Origin: CALRQJ02 sp943370285
GTDB taxonomy: Bacteria; Bacteroidota; Bacteroidia; Chitinophagales; Chitinophagaceae
Assembly (NCBI GenBank): GCA_943370285.1
Contig: CALRQJ020000005.1
Span: forward strand, 124,001-188,000
Direction of reading: 5' to 3'
DNA: 64,000 bases
Shown here piece by piece: positions 10,310-19,343 of the stretch (positions are counted from its first letter, which is position 1; every line of letters starts with the position of its first letter). The notes under the pieces were generated by a model. The model searched no databases. It worked only from the letters and a program-made list of their open reading frames with translations, and was not told the DNA's origin. The translations under genes and the position numbers were made by a program.

Positions 10310-11908
10310 TTATTGTAATAACAACTTTGCAGTATGTTGTTTACCATTGGCATCTTTGATATTTAACAGGTATACCCCCCTTGGACTATTAGAAATATCA
10401 ATTTGAAATTGCGTTAGTTGTTTAACAGATTGCACCTTCATCATTCCACCTGTTGCATTCAAAATTTCATATAGTACTGCCACAGTTTCTTTTGGCATTT
10501 GAATTAGATACTTACCATTTGAAGGATTAGGACTGATGCCAACATTTGTTTGCACTTTTACAACATCTGCACTTATAAATGATTGTCTATTGTTTGTATT
10601 CACCAAATTAACGGTGTAATCTTCTGTTTCTCCATTAAATCCTGTTAAGCATGGATTGATGCTTGTACCATTTCTTGCCATCACTACTCTCATCTTTGTT
10701 AGTGCCGCTGTAGCAGTAGTTGGAATATTGAAAGCAAATGAAACATTATTGGCTTTGGTAATCGCTGCAGGTCCATACACTCTTTCTCCCGGATCATTAA
10801 AACTATTGTTATTATTTAAATCAATATAGATGGCAAAATTTTGATTATTCATTTTTCCACTAAAACCACCACTGATAACGCCACTATTATTGGTTGAGCC
10901 AATGATTAAATTAGTACTTAAACCCGTGTTCATATAACCACCAGCTTCTGCACCAGAGCTGCGATTAATCGTTCCTAATCGGAATAGATTAATCCACTCT
11001 TTACTATTGTTGCCGGCAGATGAACATAAAGCAGTGGTAAATTGAGCAGCTGTATAAACACTTGTTCCATTGGTGCAATTGGCCATCACTCTCCAATTGT
11101 AAGTGGTAGAACTTGCTAATCCTGATAGTAATAATGAGGTAGCATTAGTGTTAATCACAGTAGACCAAGTATTACTATTGGCTGTTTTGTATTGCACATT
11201 ATAAGACACAGCACTTGCTACTGCTGACCAAGCTACTGTTGCGCTGTTTGCTGTAATATTAGTAGTATTTAAGCCGGTTGGGGCTGCACAAGCCGGAGGT
11301 GTTGTAGTAAACTGAGTAATTGCCGGTGTGCTATTAAAATAAGCACAAGTTTGTGTTACACACCACTCGTAAGTAATTCCACCATTAAGACCCGTTAATG
11401 TAAAAGTAGTTCCAAAAGTATGACCTAAGAAAATCCAGGCCGAATTACTATTTGCCACTCTATAGGATACCACAAAATCAGATAATGTGGTATTGTATCC
11501 TGCAGCTGCCGTCCAATTTAATGTGGCAGTGGTAGCTGTAACATTAGTAGTATTTAAACCGGTTGGCATAGGACAAGGAACCGTGAATTGAGTAGCAGTA
11601 TAATTACTTACAGTACTACCACAATCTGCTTTTACCCGCCAATCTAAATTACTACTTTGTATGATGCCGGTTAATACCAATGAGTTGGTAGTAACAGTCG
11701 TTTGATACTCCAAATTATCCCAAGTATAGGCAGGATATTTAAACTCAATGGTGTAGGACGTAGCACCTGCAACTGCATCCCATGTAAAGGTTGAGACATT
11801 GTTGTTGTAGCTTGCTTGTAAGTTAGTAGGAGCATCACATTGTGCTGATGCAAGTGTGGAGAACAGTACAGTACTTGTTATCCATAAGATGGTTAGGATT
11901 TTTTTCAT
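10310..11908 (-). CDS. Secreted fibronectin-III protein with GEVED domain and T9SS type A sorting tail
   Basis: 532 residues: signal peptide (1-22), three fibronectin type III repeats (about 24-110, 112-205, 207-292; each starts with CxxPTxL), a GEVED-type domain (about 300-435, ending GETEDYTVNLV) and a C-terminal Por/T9SS type A sorting tail (about 450-532, ISPNPSNGKYLIQ and a YLLNI strand). It is therefore probably exported through the type IX system and attached at the cell surface. Adhesion or substrate binding is likely but not shown. It is monocistronic with a clear terminator. Confidence 0.88.
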   Translation of the reverse strand: MKKILTILWITSTVLFSTLASAQCDAPTNLQASYNNNVSTFTWDAVAGATSYTIEFKYPAYTWDNLEYQTTVTTNSLVLTGIIQSSNLDWRVKADCGSTVSNYTATQFTVPCPMPTGLNTTNVTATTATLNWTAAAGYNTTLSDFVVSYRVANSNSAWIFLGHTFGTTFTLTGLNGGITYEWCVTQTCAYFNSTPAITQFTTTPPACAAPTGLNTTNITANSATVAWSAVASAVSYNVQYKTANSNTWSTVINTNATSLLLSGLASSTTYNWRVMANCTNGTSVYTAAQFTTALCSSAGNNSKEWINLFRLGTINRSSGAEAGGYMNTGLSTNLIIGSTNNSGVISGGFSGKMNNQNFAIYIDLNNNNSFNDPGERVYGPAAITKANNVSFAFNIPTTATAALTKMRVVMARNGTSINPCLTGFNGETEDYTVNLVNTNNRQSFISADVVKVQTNVGISPNPSNGKYLIQMPKETVAVLYEILNATGGMMKVQSVKQLTQFQIDISNSPRGVYLLNIKDANGKQHTAKLLLQ

Positions 11909-11981
11909 GTTCGACAGATTTTATTGATTAAGAGTTATTCAGGAATTAGCAATGCGATAAGTGCAAAGTCTAATTCCAAAA

Positions 11982-11989
11982 CAAACGTA
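11982..11989 (-). promoter_or_regulatory. Candidate -7 element of the T9SS cargo gene
   Basis: On the minus strand TACGTTTG matches TAnnTTTG exactly, 73 bp upstream of the start codon. I found no convincing -33 TTG at the expected spacing. Confidence 0.3.
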
Positions 11990-12085
11990 GTATAATCAAC
12001 AAGCCTGTTTTTGTACTATAAACAAATGATTAACAGCAATTAATAAGTGATTGTGGATTGGCAACAAGTGAAAAAACAAAATGCC

Positions 12086-12589
12086 TTAATGGCACTTAAA
12101 ATAATCAAACGGTTCTTTACAATCGTTGCATTGATACAATGCTTTACAAGCCGTGCTGCCAAAGGCAGAGATCAATCGAGTATGAAGCGATTTGCATTGC
12201 GGGCATTCAATACCATCTTCGGGTATTTCACCGGCATTGCCTTTAGGTGGAGCTATACCGTATTGTTTTAATTTTTCTTTTCCACTTTCTGTCATCCAAT
12301 CTGTAGTCCAAGCCGGAGAAAGCACAGTGGTTATTTTTAGATTAGTATATCCGGCTTCGACCATTGCTAATCTGATATTCATGCTAATCATATCCATGGC
12401 AGGGCAACCGGAATAAGTTGGGGTGATGATAACTTCTATACACCCATCTCCTAAAGGGGAGGTAAATTTTATATCCCGTATAATACCTAAATCTCCAATA
12501 GTCAATACTGGTATTTCAGGGTCTGTTACCTGTTCTAAGACAGCCAGTATCTCATCTTTATTCAATATCGCAGCACTTTCATTAGGCAT
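12086..12589 (-). CDS. paaD: 1,2-phenylacetyl-CoA epoxidase subunit PaaD
   Basis: 167 residues with a MIP18/DUF59-type N-terminal domain (LEQVTDPEIPVLTIGDLGI; later TPTYSGCPAMD) and a C-terminal cysteine-rich ribbon (CPQC, CNDC, closing with CH), the architecture of PaaD. PaaD is needed for epoxidase maturation, probably Fe-S assembly, rather than for catalysis. It follows paaC by 15 bp and ends the paaA-B-C-D run. Confidence 0.93.
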   Translation of the reverse strand: MPNESAAILNKDEILAVLEQVTDPEIPVLTIGDLGIIRDIKFTSPLGDGCIEVIITPTYSGCPAMDMISMNIRLAMVEAGYTNLKITTVLSPAWTTDWMTESGKEKLKQYGIAPPKGNAGEIPEDGIECPQCKSLHTRLISAFGSTACKALYQCNDCKEPFDYFKCH

Positions 12590-12604
12590 AACTTCAACTT
12601 AATA

Positions 12605-13366
12605 TTACCACTCCACACCAAGATGTGTTCTTTGTAAATATTGCATTTCGGCTAACATAAAACCGAGATGTTCTGTATGTATTCCGGTTTTACCACCACT
12701 GTACATATATACATGTTCGGCAACTAATTCATGAGGTAATGTTGCTTCAAGAGCAACTGCTCTTACCTTTTCAAACCAAATGGCTTTAATGGAAGCAAGG
12801 TCAATACCCATTATTGTTTCATAATCAGCAGCCATAAAAATTTCACCCGTGTACTGCCATAAGTTTTCCCATGCTTGTAGCATACGTTGATGACTTTCTA
12901 TTGTTCCATCACCTAAACGAACAACCCACTCACTGCTCCAACGTACATGGTAACTGATTTCCTTTAAATTCTTCTCTGCCATTGCAGCCAATTGTGTATC
13001 TGTTGACTGCAATAATTGTTGCAAGAGTAGTTGCTGAAACTGACTAAAGAAAAATTGTCTTAATACGGTTTGTGCCCAATCGCCATTGGGTAATTCTGTC
13101 AATAAAAGATTTTTAAACTCTCGTTCTGTTCTCAAATAGGCTAAGCTATCTTCCGTAGCATCATTGCCCAATAATTGCGCAGCATATTGGTAATAGTTTC
13201 TAGCCTGTCCCAACAAGTCTAACGAAATATTGGTGATCGCAATATCCTGCTCCAACACCGGACCATGCCCACACCACTCACTATTGCGTTGAGATAGTAT
13301 AAGGTTGCTATCGGCTAGGTGGAGGAGGTAGGAAGTCAGGGATTTGGAATTAGTAATTTGTGACAT
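12605..13366 (-). CDS. paaC: 1,2-phenylacetyl-CoA epoxidase subunit PaaC
   Basis: 253-residue ferritin-like helical subunit, the structural partner of PaaA in the ring-epoxidising complex. Recognisable segments are DSNLILSQRNSEWCGHGPVLE near the N-terminus and HLGFMLAEMQYLQRTHLG at the C-terminus. Length is typical of PaaC. Its ATG at 13366 lies next to the stop of the original reading frame of the broken four-helix-bundle gene (13368), so translation may once have been coupled to that gene. Confidence 0.95.
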   Translation of the reverse strand: MSQITNSKSLTSYLLHLADSNLILSQRNSEWCGHGPVLEQDIAITNISLDLLGQARNYYQYAAQLLGNDATEDSLAYLRTEREFKNLLLTELPNGDWAQTVLRQFFFSQFQQLLLQQLLQSTDTQLAAMAEKNLKEISYHVRWSSEWVVRLGDGTIESHQRMLQAWENLWQYTGEIFMAADYETIMGIDLASIKAIWFEKVRAVALEATLPHELVAEHVYMYSGGKTGIHTEHLGFMLAEMQYLQRTHLGVEW

Positions 13367-13367
13367 G

Positions 13368-13738
13368 TTAATTTTTTTTCGACCTATCTAAATAGGAGAT
13401 GTATCCGTTAATGAGTTTAAAAACTAGCTCACATTGTTGGTCATGTTGATTTAATTGTTCTTCGTTTATATACTTTTCGTCAAATGCCGTTTGCAAGTGT
13501 TCCATTGTTTCTGTAACTGAACCCCTGGCGATAATGAAAAAATTTTAGTGTCTGCGTAAGTATATCTACCATAACCTTCAGCAATATTGGTTGTTATAGA
13601 TCTTGCCGAACGGGTAATTTGACTGATGAGTAAAAACTTTTCTTCACTAGGAAATAACTTTACCAATTCAGCAATTTGTAACCTCAAAATTCTGGCTTGC
13701 ATGTAACACTCCAACGTTTTAAAGCCTTTGTAGTTCAT
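13368..13738 (-). pseudogene. Frameshifted four-helix-bundle protein gene inside the paa operon
   Basis: The first 66 or so residues match the four helix bundle/S23-like family (LKxFPxxExF..., ITRSARSITTNIAEGYGR). After KIF the frame goes wrong and stops early at 13466. Adding one base in the A6 tract at 13537-13542 restores a frame that reads IARGSVTETMEHLQTAFDE and continues to a stop at 13368-13370, giving about 123 residues, the family's normal length. So this is a one-base homopolymer frameshift, in the genome or in the assembly. The gene sits between paaB and paaC, an unusual place. The function of the family is not known. Confidence 0.85.
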
Positions 13739-13781
13739 GGTACATACTTTTTACATATTCCCAATTACTAATTCCCCAACT

Positions 13782-14141
13782 TTACATATGCCCCACTTCA
13801 TCGGGTAATTGATAAAAGGTTGGATGCCTATAAATTTTGTCTACCGCAGGTTCATACAACTCTCCTGCTTCTTCAGGATTAGATGCGGTTATATATTTAC
13901 TCTCCACTACCCAAATACTTACGCCTTCCATTCTACGAGTATACACATCTCTGGCATTTTCAATAGCCATTTGAGCATCGGCAGCATGTAAACTGCCTAC
14001 ATGTTTATGGTCTAAGCCTTGCTTGCTACGGATGAATACTTCCCACAAGGGCCAAGCTGTTTCTTGAGATGGCGGAGTTGCACCACCTTCTTGAATTTCG
14101 CCGTAATCGCCGTAGTAATATTTAATTATTAAATTATTCAT
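13782..14141 (-). CDS. paaB: 1,2-phenylacetyl-CoA epoxidase subunit PaaB
   Basis: 119-residue PaaB, a small subunit that bridges PaaAC heterodimers. The family core is clear: WPLWEVFIRSKQGLDHKHVGSLHA, then ARDVYTRRMEGVSIWVV. Compared with other PaaB (about 95 residues) it carries a short N-terminal extension, which probably reflects the Bacteroidetes form. paaA lies 118 bp upstream, a wider gap than usual, filled by a dispersed repeat. Confidence 0.94.
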   Translation of the reverse strand: MNNLIIKYYYGDYGEIQEGGATPPSQETAWPLWEVFIRSKQGLDHKHVGSLHAADAQMAIENARDVYTRRMEGVSIWVVESKYITASNPEEAGELYEPAVDKIYRHPTFYQLPDEVGHM

Positions 14142-14200
14142 TATTGATTATTTTTTTTCACGCAAAGAACGCAAAGACTATTGTTGAATAAAGAACTTAC

Positions 14201-14259
14201 AGTACAAGTGTGCGACGCAACGACAGTTTAATAGTAGCACAAATGCTAAGTACAAAAAA
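14201..14259 (-). repeat. Copy A of a dispersed 3'-flanking repeat
   Basis: Directly after the paaA stop codon, about 59 bp on the minus strand align with the sequence directly after the icmF stop (41669-41732). The best core is CGTTGCGTCGCACACTTGTAC here against CGTTGTGTCACTCACTTGTAC there (18 of 21). A related core occurs in the leuS leader. The repeat splits the paaA-paaB spacing. Confidence 0.5.
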
Positions 14260-15210
14260 CTACGCCGCCTTTGAAGTACCTTTCCTAGCTGCCTTCTTTT
14301 CGGCATATGCCATAGCTGCTGCTCTTACCCAAGCCCCATCTTCCCATGCTTTTTTTCTGGCATCTAAGCGTTGTTTGTTGCAAGGGCCGTTGCCTTTTAC
14401 AACATTCCAGAATTCGTTCCAATCAATTGCACCAAAATCGTAATGTTGACGCTCTTCATTCCATTTCAAATCGGGGTCGGGCAAAGTCATGCCCAACACC
14501 TTAACTTGCATCACACACATATCTACAAATTGCTGACGCAATTCATCGTTGGTTTTGCGTTTAATCTTCCACTTCATGCTTTGATCGCTGTTGGTGCTTT
14601 CGCTGTCGGTAGGACCAAACATCATCAACGATGGCCACCACCACCGATTGATCGCATCTTGACACATGGCTTTTTGCTCGGCTGTACCTTTAGATAAAGT
14701 GAGCAAAATTTCGTAGCCCTGGCGTTGGTGAAAACTTTCTTCTTTACAAATACGAACCATCGCCCTGGCATACGGTCCGTAAGATGTGCGGCACAACATT
14801 ACCTGATTTAAAATTGCAGCACCATCTACTAACCAACCAATAGCACCCATATCGGCCCAACTCAAGGTGGGATAGTTAAAAATGGAAGAATATTTGGCTT
14901 TGCCGGTTAGCAATTGCTCGGTCATTTCATCTCTGCTGATGCCCAAAGTTTCTGCGGCGCTGTAGAGGTACAAACCATGGCCGGCCTCGTCTTGCACTTT
15001 GGCCAATAAAATGGCTTTACGTTTTAAAGATGGAGCACGGGTAATCCAATTGCCTTCGGGCAACATACCCACAATTTCGCTGTGTGCATGCTGACTAATT
15101 TGCCTGATATTGGTTTTACGATACGCATCAGGCATCCAATCTTTGGGTTCAATTTTCGTCTCGCTGTCAATTTTATTTTGAAAAATTTGTTCTAAATCTT
15201 GTACAGACAT
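14260..15210 (-). CDS. paaA: 1,2-phenylacetyl-CoA epoxidase catalytic subunit PaaA
   Basis: 316-residue diiron oxygenase subunit that epoxidises the ring of phenylacetyl-CoA. The carboxylate/histidine ligand motifs are visible as VQDEAGHGLY (about residue 90) and CKEESFHQRQGYE (about 185), and the C-terminal half carries WWWPSLMMFGPTD. First gene of the paaA-B-C-D run. A CTAAC-N4-GTTAG operator lies 45 bp upstream of the ATG next to a -7-like element. Confidence 0.97.
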   Translation of the reverse strand: MSVQDLEQIFQNKIDSETKIEPKDWMPDAYRKTNIRQISQHAHSEIVGMLPEGNWITRAPSLKRKAILLAKVQDEAGHGLYLYSAAETLGISRDEMTEQLLTGKAKYSSIFNYPTLSWADMGAIGWLVDGAAILNQVMLCRTSYGPYARAMVRICKEESFHQRQGYEILLTLSKGTAEQKAMCQDAINRWWWPSLMMFGPTDSESTNSDQSMKWKIKRKTNDELRQQFVDMCVMQVKVLGMTLPDPDLKWNEERQHYDFGAIDWNEFWNVVKGNGPCNKQRLDARKKAWEDGAWVRAAAMAYAEKKAARKGTSKAA

Positions 15211-15244
15211 GTGTTTTGCATTTACGCCGTAAAAATACTGTTTT

Positions 15245-15269
15245 CAAAGTATAACTAACACTTGTTAGT
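15245..15269 (-). promoter_or_regulatory. paaA promoter element with TetR-type operator
   Basis: A 16-bp perfect dyad except for its two central bases, ACTAACA-CT-TGTTAGT, at 15254-15269, abuts on its downstream side TATACTTTG (15253-15245 on the minus strand), a near match to TAnnTTTG. The dyad core CTAACACTTGTTAG is 13/14 identical to the reverse complement of the site upstream of tetR. It probably binds the TetR regulator encoded at 19344-19937. Confidence 0.65.
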
Positions 15270-15289
15270 GTTGTTTTGTTTGTAAATAT

Positions 15290-15425
15290 TCATTTGCGGA
15301 CTAACAAAGCTGGGGGCTTTGGGCAGTAGTACCATCCGCTGCAGTTGTTCGGGCTATTCGTTACAACCGGCTGATGCCGGGTTTTCACTCCTATCCCGCA
15401 GCCTGTGAGCGGTATAACTTTATTT
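15290..15425. repeat. GC-rich intergenic element, possible dispersed repeat
   Basis: This stretch is clearly more GC-rich than its surroundings and encodes no plausible protein. It contains a hairpin (AACCGGC/GCCGGGTT, 15365-15383). The segment GGGCTATTCGTTACAACCGG and the downstream TTTTCACTCCTATCCC recall interspersed sequences I have seen in related genomes, but no second copy is visible in this window. Confidence 0.35.
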
Positions 15426-15450
15426 AGCAGAATTGCTAATTTGCAAGTGT

Positions 15451-16122
15451 ATGAGAAAATTATTTTTCGTTTTTTTAGTATTTGCGTTTACTTATTTTGG
15501 AAATACAGCCAACGCACAACAACCTGCTTTCTACAAAGAAATTGCAGCTTTTAAAAGACAAGACAGCCTTGCATTTCCTGCAAAAAAATCTATTTTATTT
15601 ATAGGTAGCTCTTCTTTTAGATTATGGAAAACCTTGCAGCAAGATTTTGAAGGCTATCCCATCATCAACCGAGGCTTTGGCGGAGCAAGACTAAAAGAAG
15701 TTATACAATATCGCAAAGACATCATCTTTCCTTACCAACCCAAACAAATTGTTATTTATTGCGGCGAAAATGATATTGCCGACGATAGTACCTTAACGGC
15801 TGAAATGGTATTCGAACGCTTTAAAACCTTGTACAAATACATCAGAAAAAATAAAGCCACTAAAAAATCGAACATCGTTTTTGTTTCCATTAAACCAAGC
15901 CCAAGCAGGTGGAAGCATAAAGTCAAATACGAAACAGCCAATCAACTAATTGCCAAATACCTCAAACATCAAAAAAGAACTGCTTTTGCAAATGTGTTCG
16001 ATGCTATGCTTAAACCGGATGGCACAGTGATGGAAGAGCTTTTCGTAGCAGATCGTTTACATATGAATGCCAAAGGATATGCTATTTGGCAACAAATACT
16101 ATTACCGTATTTGAAACAATAA
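15451..16122 (+). CDS. Secreted SGNH/GDSL-family hydrolase
   Basis: 223 residues from the ATG at 15451, which starts a normal signal peptide (MRKLFFVFLVFAF...NANAQ); a frame extension upstream is not credible. SGNH blocks are present: block I FIGSSSFRLW (nucleophile Ser), block II Gly in RGFGGA, block III YCGENDIADD (Asn), and block V DRLHMNAKGY (Asp and His). Related proteins are acetylesterases or lysophospholipases; the substrate cannot be told. It stands alone on the plus strand inside the minus-strand paa region. Confidence 0.88.
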   Translation: MRKLFFVFLVFAFTYFGNTANAQQPAFYKEIAAFKRQDSLAFPAKKSILFIGSSSFRLWKTLQQDFEGYPIINRGFGGARLKEVIQYRKDIIFPYQPKQIVIYCGENDIADDSTLTAEMVFERFKTLYKYIRKNKATKKSNIVFVSIKPSPSRWKHKVKYETANQLIAKYLKHQKRTAFANVFDAMLKPDGTVMEELFVADRLHMNAKGYAIWQQILLPYLKQ

Positions 16123-16136
16123 TGGGATGCTTTGCA

Positions 16137-16829
16137 CTAAGCAACCATCTGTTGGTGTTTTCGAATCAATAAAAAGTTGAGGAGTAAGGCTAATAGGAGC
16201 GGCAAAAAAGTAACCAAACCAAAAATCAAATAAGAATCAGTTCTAAATTCGTTACCATATATTGGTACGAATAAACCGTTGCCTATTGGCCCTTGGGAAA
16301 ATATAAATATTTGGGTAAGATTCCATCCAAAATGGATGGCTATAGGATAATACAATGAAAAGGTTTTAGCATAAGCAAAAGCCAATAATAGGCCCATAAT
16401 ACCTGTGATAAAAAACACTACTATCATTGGAACAACATTTCCAACAACGCCAAATGAAAACCAATGGTAAACACCGAATGCTGCTGAAGAAATTAAAATG
16501 GCTTTTGTAGAACCTACCTTTTTAATCAATACATACAATAACACCCCTCTAAAAATCAGCTCTTCAAACAATACTGATTTTAAATTCCACCATAGTCCAT
16601 CCAATAAAAGCATCAAATTGAATTGAGGATTGAGTTGCCAAGTTTGTTCACCCCACCATGTTTTTAAACCAAAACCTAGACCACAACAAACAGTTGTAAC
16701 CATAAACAATAGCATGAAATATTGTAATCGTTGTTTGGTTGGGCTGAATCCTAAAACAGTTAAATTACCTTTTTGGACAAGCCAAATGATGAGCCACGAC
16801 AATGCCAATTGAACAAGTAAACCAACCAT
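16137..16829 (-). CDS. CPBP family intramembrane metalloprotease
   Basis: 230-residue polytopic membrane protein with the CPBP (Abi, Rce1-like) signature: FEELIFRG (EExxxR), then a conserved F-x-x-x-H region (AAFGVYHWFS) and a C-terminal HFGWN. Such proteins cleave CAAX-like or other substrates in the membrane, or act in bacteriocin self-immunity; the role here is unknown. It lies 32 bp downstream of the Mur ligase gene and may be cotranscribed. Confidence 0.85.
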   Translation of the reverse strand: MVGLLVQLALSWLIIWLVQKGNLTVLGFSPTKQRLQYFMLLFMVTTVCCGLGFGLKTWWGEQTWQLNPQFNLMLLLDGLWWNLKSVLFEELIFRGVLLYVLIKKVGSTKAILISSAAFGVYHWFSFGVVGNVVPMIVVFFITGIMGLLLAFAYAKTFSLYYPIAIHFGWNLTQIFIFSQGPIGNGLFVPIYGNEFRTDSYLIFGLVTFLPLLLALLLNFLLIRKHQQMVA

Positions 16830-16861
16830 GTAACACAGGTTTTAGCATTTGAAGCTACGCA

Positions 16862-18244
16862 TTAAGTTAATTGTTCAAACACCTGCTTTGCAAATTCATC
16901 TAAACTGGGATCTCTAGCCCCCATCAATAATAAAACCGTATTATCGTCTAAATGAGGCTGTATGGCAGCAAGCAAATCATTTCGGTTGGCGACAAAAAAA
17001 GCTTGCTTGCCTTTTGCTGCAATGTCTTGTATTAAATCGTTGGCACTAATATCTTTTACGGCAGTACCGCCGGCATAAAAAATTTCGCTCATCCAAATTT
17101 CATCTTGTGGTCGCAATGCCGAAGTAATTTCATGCACAAAATCATGGCGTAAAAAACGGGTTGGACCGTAACCATGCGGCTGAAACCATGCCACTACTTT
17201 TGTAGCCAAAGGCTGTACACCTCTAATAGCTGCAGCAACTTTTGCAGGGTTATGGGCATAATCATCAATCACCCAAATAGTACCTTTTTTACCCAACACC
17301 TGGTTGCGACGATAAATACCTTTATACGCTGCAACAGCTTTACTACAAGTTTGTAAATCAACGCCTAACTGATGCGCTACACAAACGGCAGCCAAAGCAT
17401 TTTCCATATTGTGTTTACCTATCGCATTACAAGAAAAATGTACCCCATTAATCTTGAATTGAATGTGTAACCCTTGCTGTTGAAAATGGCTAGCCACATA
17501 ACCTGCCGCTTTATCCGTAGATGAAAAATCTTGTTGTGTAGCTTGAGAAAAAGGTGCAGCTAATTCATGCGAAGCATTGACTACAAATTTTTGCGAATGC
17601 TTTTTGAAAGTTTGAAAAATGCTATTCAGTTCAGCAATTTCTTTATGGTCTTTATCAATATTCAATAGCAGACCAATTTCGGGATGGTAATTAACAATAC
17701 TGCCATCACTTTCATCGGCTTCAATGACCAACCATTCTCCGCTACCAACTTGTGCATTGCCAATTTTGCCCTGTTCTTGCAATCGTACCAAACCGGCACC
17801 ACTAATGATACTCGGACTCCATCCCGCAAAATCTAAAATATCAAATAACATAGCCGTAGTGGTGCTTTTACCACTTGTTCCGCCAACAGCAACCGTTCTT
17901 TTCGTATTAGAAATAAGTGTTAATAATTCACTGCGTTTAATGATGGGAATATTAAGCTGTTTTGCCTTTTGTATTTCTACATTACTGTCTTCAACAGCTG
18001 TGGAAATAACAATTAATTGAGTAGTTGCAGTAATGCCCGAACCATCTTGCAAAAAACAACCAATACCTTCGGCTTGTAATTTTTCTTTGGTATCATTGAC
18101 TTCACCCGGAATAAAATAGCGATCACTACCAGTAATATGTTTTCCGCTTCCTGCAAGGTATTGTGCCAAAGCACTCATACCGGTTCCGGCTACGCCAATG
18201 AAATGTATATGTTGAAGATTGTTTAAGCTAGTTATCTGCATCAT
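16862..18244 (-). CDS. MurC-like Mur ligase family protein
   Basis: 460 residues with the three Mur ligase domains: Rossmann-like N-terminal domain (HFIGVAGTGMSALAQYLAG), ATP-binding central domain (P-loop GGTSGKSTTTAML, then EADESDGS) and C-terminal domain (IDDYAHNPAKVAAAI). Overall it resembles MurC more than Mpl, but the P-loop has Ser where MurC has His (GTHGKT) and Ser instead of the first Thr. It lies 21 bp after paaE and far from any division cluster, so it is probably not the main MurC and may act in peptidoglycan recycling or on another UDP-sugar peptide. Confidence 0.75.
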   Translation of the reverse strand: MMQITSLNNLQHIHFIGVAGTGMSALAQYLAGSGKHITGSDRYFIPGEVNDTKEKLQAEGIGCFLQDGSGITATTQLIVISTAVEDSNVEIQKAKQLNIPIIKRSELLTLISNTKRTVAVGGTSGKSTTTAMLFDILDFAGWSPSIISGAGLVRLQEQGKIGNAQVGSGEWLVIEADESDGSIVNYHPEIGLLLNIDKDHKEIAELNSIFQTFKKHSQKFVVNASHELAAPFSQATQQDFSSTDKAAGYVASHFQQQGLHIQFKINGVHFSCNAIGKHNMENALAAVCVAHQLGVDLQTCSKAVAAYKGIYRRNQVLGKKGTIWVIDDYAHNPAKVAAAIRGVQPLATKVVAWFQPHGYGPTRFLRHDFVHEITSALRPQDEIWMSEIFYAGGTAVKDISANDLIQDIAAKGKQAFFVANRNDLLAAIQPHLDDNTVLLLMGARDPSLDEFAKQVFEQLT

Positions 18245-18265
18245 AATGCTTGAGTATGTTGTGGA

Positions 18266-19339
18266 TTATCGGGCATCAAAGTCTACTACCACTTTTGCTG
18301 TTTTAGGATGGCTTTGACAAGTTAAGATGAATCCTTGTTCCACTTCTTCGGGCTCTAAACCCCAGTTTACATCCATCTCTACTTCACCCGCAATCAGCTT
18401 TGCTTTACAAGTGCAACATACACCACCCTTACAAGCATAGGGTAAGTCTGCCCCTTGTTGCATAGCAGCATCTAAAATATTTTTGCCATCAAAAGCTAAA
18501 TCAAAATCAAAACTGCTGCCATCTAACTTGACAGTGATAGTGCTCATTGCAACCGCATTTGTTGTTGTAGTAGTCTCTTGTTTTGCTGCTACTCTTTTTG
18601 CTGCGGTAAATAATTCAACATGAATTTTTTTTCTATCAACACCTTTCATTTCTAAATAATCTTTAACAGAATGAATCATTGCTTCCGGACCGCAAATAAA
18701 ATATTCATCTGCATGTATCGAAATTGTTTTGTTAAACAATGACTCACATTTAAGGGCATCAATTCTACCGCTGTTCAATGGTGTATCGGCCTTTTCTCTA
18801 CTCAAAATATGCAACAGACTAAACCGTTGCATGTACTTATTCTTCAAGCCTTCTAACGATTCTTTAAAAATAATGGAATGTCTGTTTTTATTGCCGTAGA
18901 CTAATGTAAACGTACTATGAGGTTCAGTTTGAAGCGTTGTTTTAATAATCGCCATTATCGGCGTAATGCCACTACCTGCAGCAAATGCTACGTAGTGTTT
19001 TTGTTGTTGGGCATCAAGCGCTGTGAAAAATCTGCCGTTAGGTGACATTACTTCAATGGAATCTCCTTTTTTCAACTGCTCGTTAGCATAAGTAGAAAAG
19101 GTTCCGTTGGGCACTTTCTTAATCGCTACTCTTAACTCACCATCTAAAGGGCTGCTACAAATGCTATAACTTCTTCTTATTTCTGCACCATTAATGTTGG
19201 TACGCAAAGTAATATATTGCCCGGCTTGATATTGAAATAAAGCAGCCTGTGCTTCAGGAACTTCAAAAGCAACCGATACACAATCTGCAGTTTCTTTTCT
19301 AATATCTTTAACTATAAGGGGATAAAAATGTGTTGACAT
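18266..19339 (-). CDS. paaE: 1,2-phenylacetyl-CoA epoxidase reductase subunit PaaE
   Basis: 357 residues: FAD-binding domain (RRSYSICSSP), NAD(P)H-binding ferredoxin reductase domain (FAAGSGITPIMAII; FICGPEAMI) and a C-terminal plant-type 2Fe-2S ferredoxin (PYACKGGVCCTCKA ... LTCQSHP). PaaE passes electrons from NADPH to the PaaA diiron site. It is separated from paaABCD by about 3 kb and follows tetR by 4 bp, so it is in the regulator's own operon. Confidence 0.94.
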   Translation of the reverse strand: MSTHFYPLIVKDIRKETADCVSVAFEVPEAQAALFQYQAGQYITLRTNINGAEIRRSYSICSSPLDGELRVAIKKVPNGTFSTYANEQLKKGDSIEVMSPNGRFFTALDAQQQKHYVAFAAGSGITPIMAIIKTTLQTEPHSTFTLVYGNKNRHSIIFKESLEGLKNKYMQRFSLLHILSREKADTPLNSGRIDALKCESLFNKTISIHADEYFICGPEAMIHSVKDYLEMKGVDRKKIHVELFTAAKRVAAKQETTTTTNAVAMSTITVKLDGSSFDFDLAFDGKNILDAAMQQGADLPYACKGGVCCTCKAKLIAGEVEMDVNWGLEPEEVEQGFILTCQSHPKTAKVVVDFDAR

Positions 19340-19343
19340 GTGT

